The notes under the pieces: model-generated
Database searches by the model: none
Seen by the model: only the letters and a program-made list of their open reading frames with translations
Told to the model about the DNA's origin: nothing
Position numbers and translations under genes: made by a program
Assembly (NCBI GenBank): GCA_964609495.1
Contig: CAZSTA010000015.1
Coordinates: 1 to 28,004, forward strand
Direction of reading: 5' to 3'
DNA from: CAZSTA01 sp964609495 [NCBI: uncultured bacterium]
GTDB lineage: Bacteria > CAZSTA01
DNA length: 28,004 bases
Shown: in pieces, positions 25,283 through 28,004 of the stretch
How the letters are laid out: each line of letters begins with the position of its first letter
How positions within the stretch are numbered: position 1 is the first letter of the stretch

Positions 25283-25470
25283 ATATCTATGATCGGTTTA
25301 TAGGGAATAAAATGGAGCTTCACTCTCTTACAATTTGAGTTGCTGAACTGAGCGATATAATTAGACAATGTAAGGATCTGAAAGTAGGAAAACTTCACTA
25401 TAAGTGATCTAACACTAAGAATCTATATAAACAGACCCGCAATAGGCTTATCGCCAACGCGGGCTTTTTT
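25283..25470 (+). ncRNA. Candidate structured leader RNA or small RNA before the MFS gene
   Basis: About 188 bases between a strong promoter and an intrinsic terminator, with the transporter start only 38 bases further on. Within it TCTTACA (near 25339) can pair with TGTAAGG (near 25370) around an AGTT-GCTG-AACT hairpin, and TCACT-ATA-AGTGA forms another. I do not recognise a known riboswitch class. An 8-codon ORF (MELHSLTI) follows GGGA. It could be an attenuator, a riboswitch or a free small RNA. Confidence 0.4.
25436..25470 (+). terminator. Intrinsic terminator in the MFS leader
   Basis: CCCGC pairs with GCGGG, with an inner GGC/GCC pair set, and CTTTTTT follows. It lies 38 bases before the transporter ATG, so it must be bypassed or regulated if the gene uses the upstream promoter. 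Confidence 0.85.
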
Positions 25471-25507
25471 GCTATGTTAATCCTAATATCTAAAGAGAGA
25501 AGTCTTG

Positions 25508-26983
25508 ATGGAATCTAAAGAGGAATTATCTCCTGAGGAAATCAATGAGGGGTTAAACAAATTTATCTGGACCGGGGCTTTAACAACAGTAATGACCAGC
25601 TTTATGACTGGGGCTTTCCTTACCGGCTTCGCTCTCCTGATGGGTGCTTCTGACTTCCAGATCGGACTCCTATCATCTCTCCCTCTATTCGCCAGCCTAA
25701 CTCAGCTCTCCACCGAGTTCATCCTCAAAAGGATAGGCAATAGGAAAAAGCTATGCCTATACACTCTAGGAGCATCTCGCCTGATTAGAATCACCTTTAT
25801 CCTCCTTCCTATATTCTTCGGTTGGCTAGGAGATACGCGGGCTTGGGTGATAATCTTCGTCCTGACCATATCCGCAGGATTTGGCTCTATCGGGAGTATC
25901 TCATGGTTCTCTTGGATAGCGGACTTAGTTCCTCTCAAGCGGAGAGGAAGATACTTCAGTACCAGAAATGTCATCTTAGTAGCGATAGGATTAGTCGCTG
26001 GTGTTTTAGCTGGTCGATTTATAGATCTCTGGAAGCAATTCTATGGAGTTGAGAATCCCTACGGATTTGTTATCCTCTATGGGATCGGACTTTTCTGGGG
26101 GATCTATACTCTATTTATTATGAGGGATGTTCCTGAACCTCTGCCGAAGACCAGCTCTCGCACTACTCCTTTCCTCCAAACTTTCCTTGCTCCCTTTTGG
26201 GATTCCAACTTTCGTCGTTTTATAATCTTTAGATCATTCTGGGCTTTCGCAGTAGGATTCGCGGCCCCCTTCTTCGCCGTATTTATGATCAAATACCTGG
26301 AAGTCCCTTATTCCTGGATAGCTATATTTATGCTGATAAATAAAGCGGCTAACCTCTATAGCCAGAAGTTCTGGGGAAAGATAAGCGATAAGTTCGGGAA
26401 TAAGCCAGTAGTTGCGATCTGCACCTTCGGTAAGTGTATATATCCCTTGATGTGGCTATTTGTTACTCCTGCTAATTGTATCCCTCTGATTTCTCTGATC
26501 TATCTTAGTGGACTATTCGACTCCGGGTTGGGATTAGGAGCATCCAACCTGATGCTAGCTACATCCCCTAGGGAGAGCAAAGCGATGTATCTGTCGAGCT
26601 ATACTGCCTGTGTTAATGTAGCGGCTGCCATATCTCCCATCCTAGGTGGACTGCTCGCCCAAAATCTGGGCGAGTTCCAGTTAAACCTATTTCTCTTAAA
26701 ACCCGAGGGATTACAGATACTCTTCCTTATCTCGGGGATATTGAGACTCTTCTCATTTCTGTTCTTCAGATCCGTCTCGGAGGAGCATTCCAAAAGCCTC
26801 GGACATATGCTTCGAGTTTTCCAGCGCATTAGAAGAATTAACCCTCGAAGAGGATTAGCTTATGCCTTCCATTTTTGGATAGCTCCAATGGAAGATGCAA
26901 TTACCACTGCTCAGCGAGAGGGAAAGGCGATGTTGGAGAGGGGTCTGGGGAGGATCAGAAGAGAGGATAGGAACGATAAATAG
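25508..26983 (+). CDS. Major facilitator superfamily transporter
   Basis: A 491-residue inner-membrane protein with about 12 hydrophobic segments. The N-terminus is cytoplasmic and acidic (MESKEELSPEEINEGL), followed by a first helix with TGAFLTGFALLMGASDFQIG. The loop after helix 2 has FILKRIGNRKKLCL, and a second-half counterpart is FWGKISDKFGNKPVVAIC; both are diverged forms of the MFS GxxxDRxGR/K motif. The loop VPLKRRGRYFSTRN follows helix 4. The basic C-terminal tail (from about 425) is longer than usual and cytoplasmic. The substrate is unknown. I chose the ATG at 25508 rather than the TTG just before it. The binding site is weak (AGAGAGAAG). It stands alone behind its own leader and terminator. 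Confidence 0.82.
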   Translation: MESKEELSPEEINEGLNKFIWTGALTTVMTSFMTGAFLTGFALLMGASDFQIGLLSSLPLFASLTQLSTEFILKRIGNRKKLCLYTLGASRLIRITFILLPIFFGWLGDTRAWVIIFVLTISAGFGSIGSISWFSWIADLVPLKRRGRYFSTRNVILVAIGLVAGVLAGRFIDLWKQFYGVENPYGFVILYGIGLFWGIYTLFIMRDVPEPLPKTSSRTTPFLQTFLAPFWDSNFRRFIIFRSFWAFAVGFAAPFFAVFMIKYLEVPYSWIAIFMLINKAANLYSQKFWGKISDKFGNKPVVAICTFGKCIYPLMWLFVTPANCIPLISLIYLSGLFDSGLGLGASNLMLATSPRESKAMYLSSYTACVNVAAAISPILGGLLAQNLGEFQLNLFLLKPEGLQILFLISGILRLFSFLFFRSVSEEHSKSLGHMLRVFQRIRRINPRRGLAYAFHFWIAPMEDAITTAQREGKAMLERGLGRIRREDRNDK

Positions 26984-27019
26984 AATCTGATTTTATCTAT
27001 ACCTTTGAGTTCATAACTG

Positions 27020-27048
27020 TTGACATATAAGTTAAAAATTGTTATAAT
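27020..27048 (+). promoter_or_regulatory. Consensus sigma70-type promoter before the URO-D family gene
   Basis: TTGACA, a 17-base spacer and TATAAT, both boxes perfect, 37 bases after the MFS stop. The start would be near 27055. Confidence 0.88.
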
Positions 27049-27054
27049 AGCAAG

Positions 27055-27262
27055 AGCAGAGACTGGATTACGGCTAAAATTGGAATTAAAAGCGCTTTGG
27101 GGCTTAATTATATTCACAACTAGTTATGCTAAGATATTATACGATAAATGAGGATAAGCGGAGCTTTAAAATGGTAATTGGATCGGGATATCTTAAATGT
27201 ATATTCTATTCCTGAGCTATCAGATTTAACCGTCGATCGATTAAGCCAGATCGGCGGTTTTT
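27055..27262 (+). ncRNA. Candidate leader RNA or small RNA before the URO-D family gene
   Basis: About 208 bases from the promoter to an intrinsic terminator, with the gene starting 78 bases later. Its layout copies that of the MFS leader, but I see no sequence kinship. AATTAAAAGC and GCTTAATT can pair within it. A 14-codon ORF (MVIGSGYLKCIFYS) follows GGAG just before the terminator and might act as a leader peptide. I recognise no riboswitch class and see no cobalamin-box sequence. The whole gap (26984-27340) is accounted for by this and its promoter. Confidence 0.4.
27228..27262 (+). terminator. Intrinsic terminator in the URO-D family leader
   Basis: AACCGTCGATC pairs with GATCGGCGGTT (11 bp with one G-U, 10-base loop), followed by TTTTT. 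It lies 78 bases before the gene start. Confidence 0.9.
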
Positions 27263-27340
27263 AACCGATGATGTTGAGATGAATGTTGTATGGAAGATGA
27301 AGTCGTTTTATATTTATTTAAGGAGGAGGAAGCAATACCT

Positions 27341-28004
27341 ATGAATTCACGAGAGCGCTTAAAGATGGCTTTGGAGTTTAAGGAGCCAGATCGAGTTCCT
27401 ATCACTGATAGTCCTTGGGAATCTGCGATCAGCAGGTGGCATAAGGAGGGATTACCGGAGGATCAGACCCCAGAGGATTTCTTTGGCTATGAGATGGCAG
27501 GTTTCTCAGCTGATACCTCTCCCCAATTGCCGATGGAGATAATATCCGAGGATGAGGAATATGTAACCTATAGGGATTCCTACGGAGGGATTCGCAGGGA
27601 TCACAAGGATAAATCTACAACTCCGGAGCTCATAGATTATCCAGCCAAAACTAGAGATGATTGGCTTCGCTTGAAGGAGAGGCTTGTTCCTAGCAAGGAT
27701 CGAATCCCAAAGGATGCTCTGGAGAAGTGCCGTCAGGAGAGGGAGAAGGGGAAGTTCATCACCTATAACGCCCCAGTCGGTTACGATAAGATCCAGAGCT
27801 ACGTTCGTAGCGACCAACTGTTGATGTTGATCGTAACCGATCCTGATTGGGTGATCGATATGTATCAAGCTGATGCACAGTTAGCGATAGATATGTATGA
27901 GATGATGGTTGAGGAGGGTTTCGAATTCGATGGAGCTTTTCTCTTATGCGATCTAGGATATCGCAATGCGACCCTCTTCTCCCCCAAGCACTATCGAGAG
28001 CAAC
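27341..28004 (+). CDS. Uroporphyrinogen decarboxylase family protein, 5' part
   Basis: The first 221 codons are in the window and the gene continues past the right edge. AAGGAGGAGG precedes the ATG. The N-terminus MNSRERLKMALEFKEPDRVP is the hallmark of URO-D-superfamily proteins other than HemE, in which 'R.R...AL...EPDRVP' opens a TIM barrel. It continues ITDSPWESAISRWHKEGLPE, with a DFFGYEM segment, KFITYNAPVGYDKIQSYVRS and FDGAFLLCDLGYRNATLFSP. Many relatives are corrinoid-linked methyltransferases or of unknown role. The heme enzyme is less likely, because the sequence lacks the HemE N-terminal pattern, but the C-terminal half is needed to decide. It has a strong promoter and a long leader with its own terminator. 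Confidence 0.82.
   Translation, partial: MNSRERLKMALEFKEPDRVPITDSPWESAISRWHKEGLPEDQTPEDFFGYEMAGFSADTSPQLPMEIISEDEEYVTYRDSYGGIRRDHKDKSTTPELIDYPAKTRDDWLRLKERLVPSKDRIPKDALEKCRQEREKGKFITYNAPVGYDKIQSYVRSDQLLMLIVTDPDWVIDMYQADAQLAIDMYEMMVEEGFEFDGAFLLCDLGYRNATLFSPKHYREQ

Overview
The window is a stretch of bacterial chromosome, probably from an uncultured lineage. The gene order tyrS-yebC-ruvC-ruvA-ruvB-DUF2905-spoIID-queA-tgt-yajC resembles that of Clostridia-type Firmicutes and several candidate phyla. A canonical T-box leader, Shine-Dalgarno starts (often GTG or TTG) and sigma70-type promoters with consensus boxes and 17-base spacers fit this. The uroporphyrinogen-decarboxylase-like gene and the ferredoxin-type aldo/keto reductase suggest an anaerobe or facultative anaerobe. 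I cannot fix the phylum from sequence alone.

Left part (1-7.7 kb): the 5' end of a QueG-like protein gene on the minus strand; an AT-rich, probably acquired, type II restriction-modification pair (methyltransferase then PD-(D/E)XK nuclease, 1 base apart); a divergent DUF4384 lipoprotein gene; and a pheS-pheT operon behind a T-box leader with a UUC (Phe) specifier. Middle (7.7-14 kb): a large multidomain protein (kinase, degenerate second kinase, AAA ATPase, TPRs), a ParB/sulfiredoxin-fold gene upstream of it, a 34-codon ORF downstream, a repeat-rich gap and a DUF3592 membrane protein.

Right part: a long minus-strand cluster (22.7 to 14.1 kb) carries tyrS (lacking the S4 domain), yebC, the ruvCAB Holliday junction set, DUF2905, a SpoIID/LytB protein, then queA-tgt-yajC-queT, which joins queuosine precursor uptake, tRNA insertion and side-chain completion. 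After it come plus-strand accessory genes: an Fe-S aldo/keto reductase behind a promoter covered by a palindromic operator, a VOC-fold protein, an MFS transporter, and a uroporphyrinogen-decarboxylase-like gene cut by the window end. The last two each sit behind a promoter, a leader of about 190-210 bases and an intrinsic terminator.

The gaps hold two repeat families. One is a C/G-rich double palindrome of about 110-120 bp. The other is a 50-54 bp hairpin with 15-16 bp perfect arms. One hairpin copy is nested inside a copy of the first repeat, and a shortened relative appears to form an extra arm in stem I of the pheS T-box. I saw no tRNA, rRNA, CRISPR array, transposase or phage gene.
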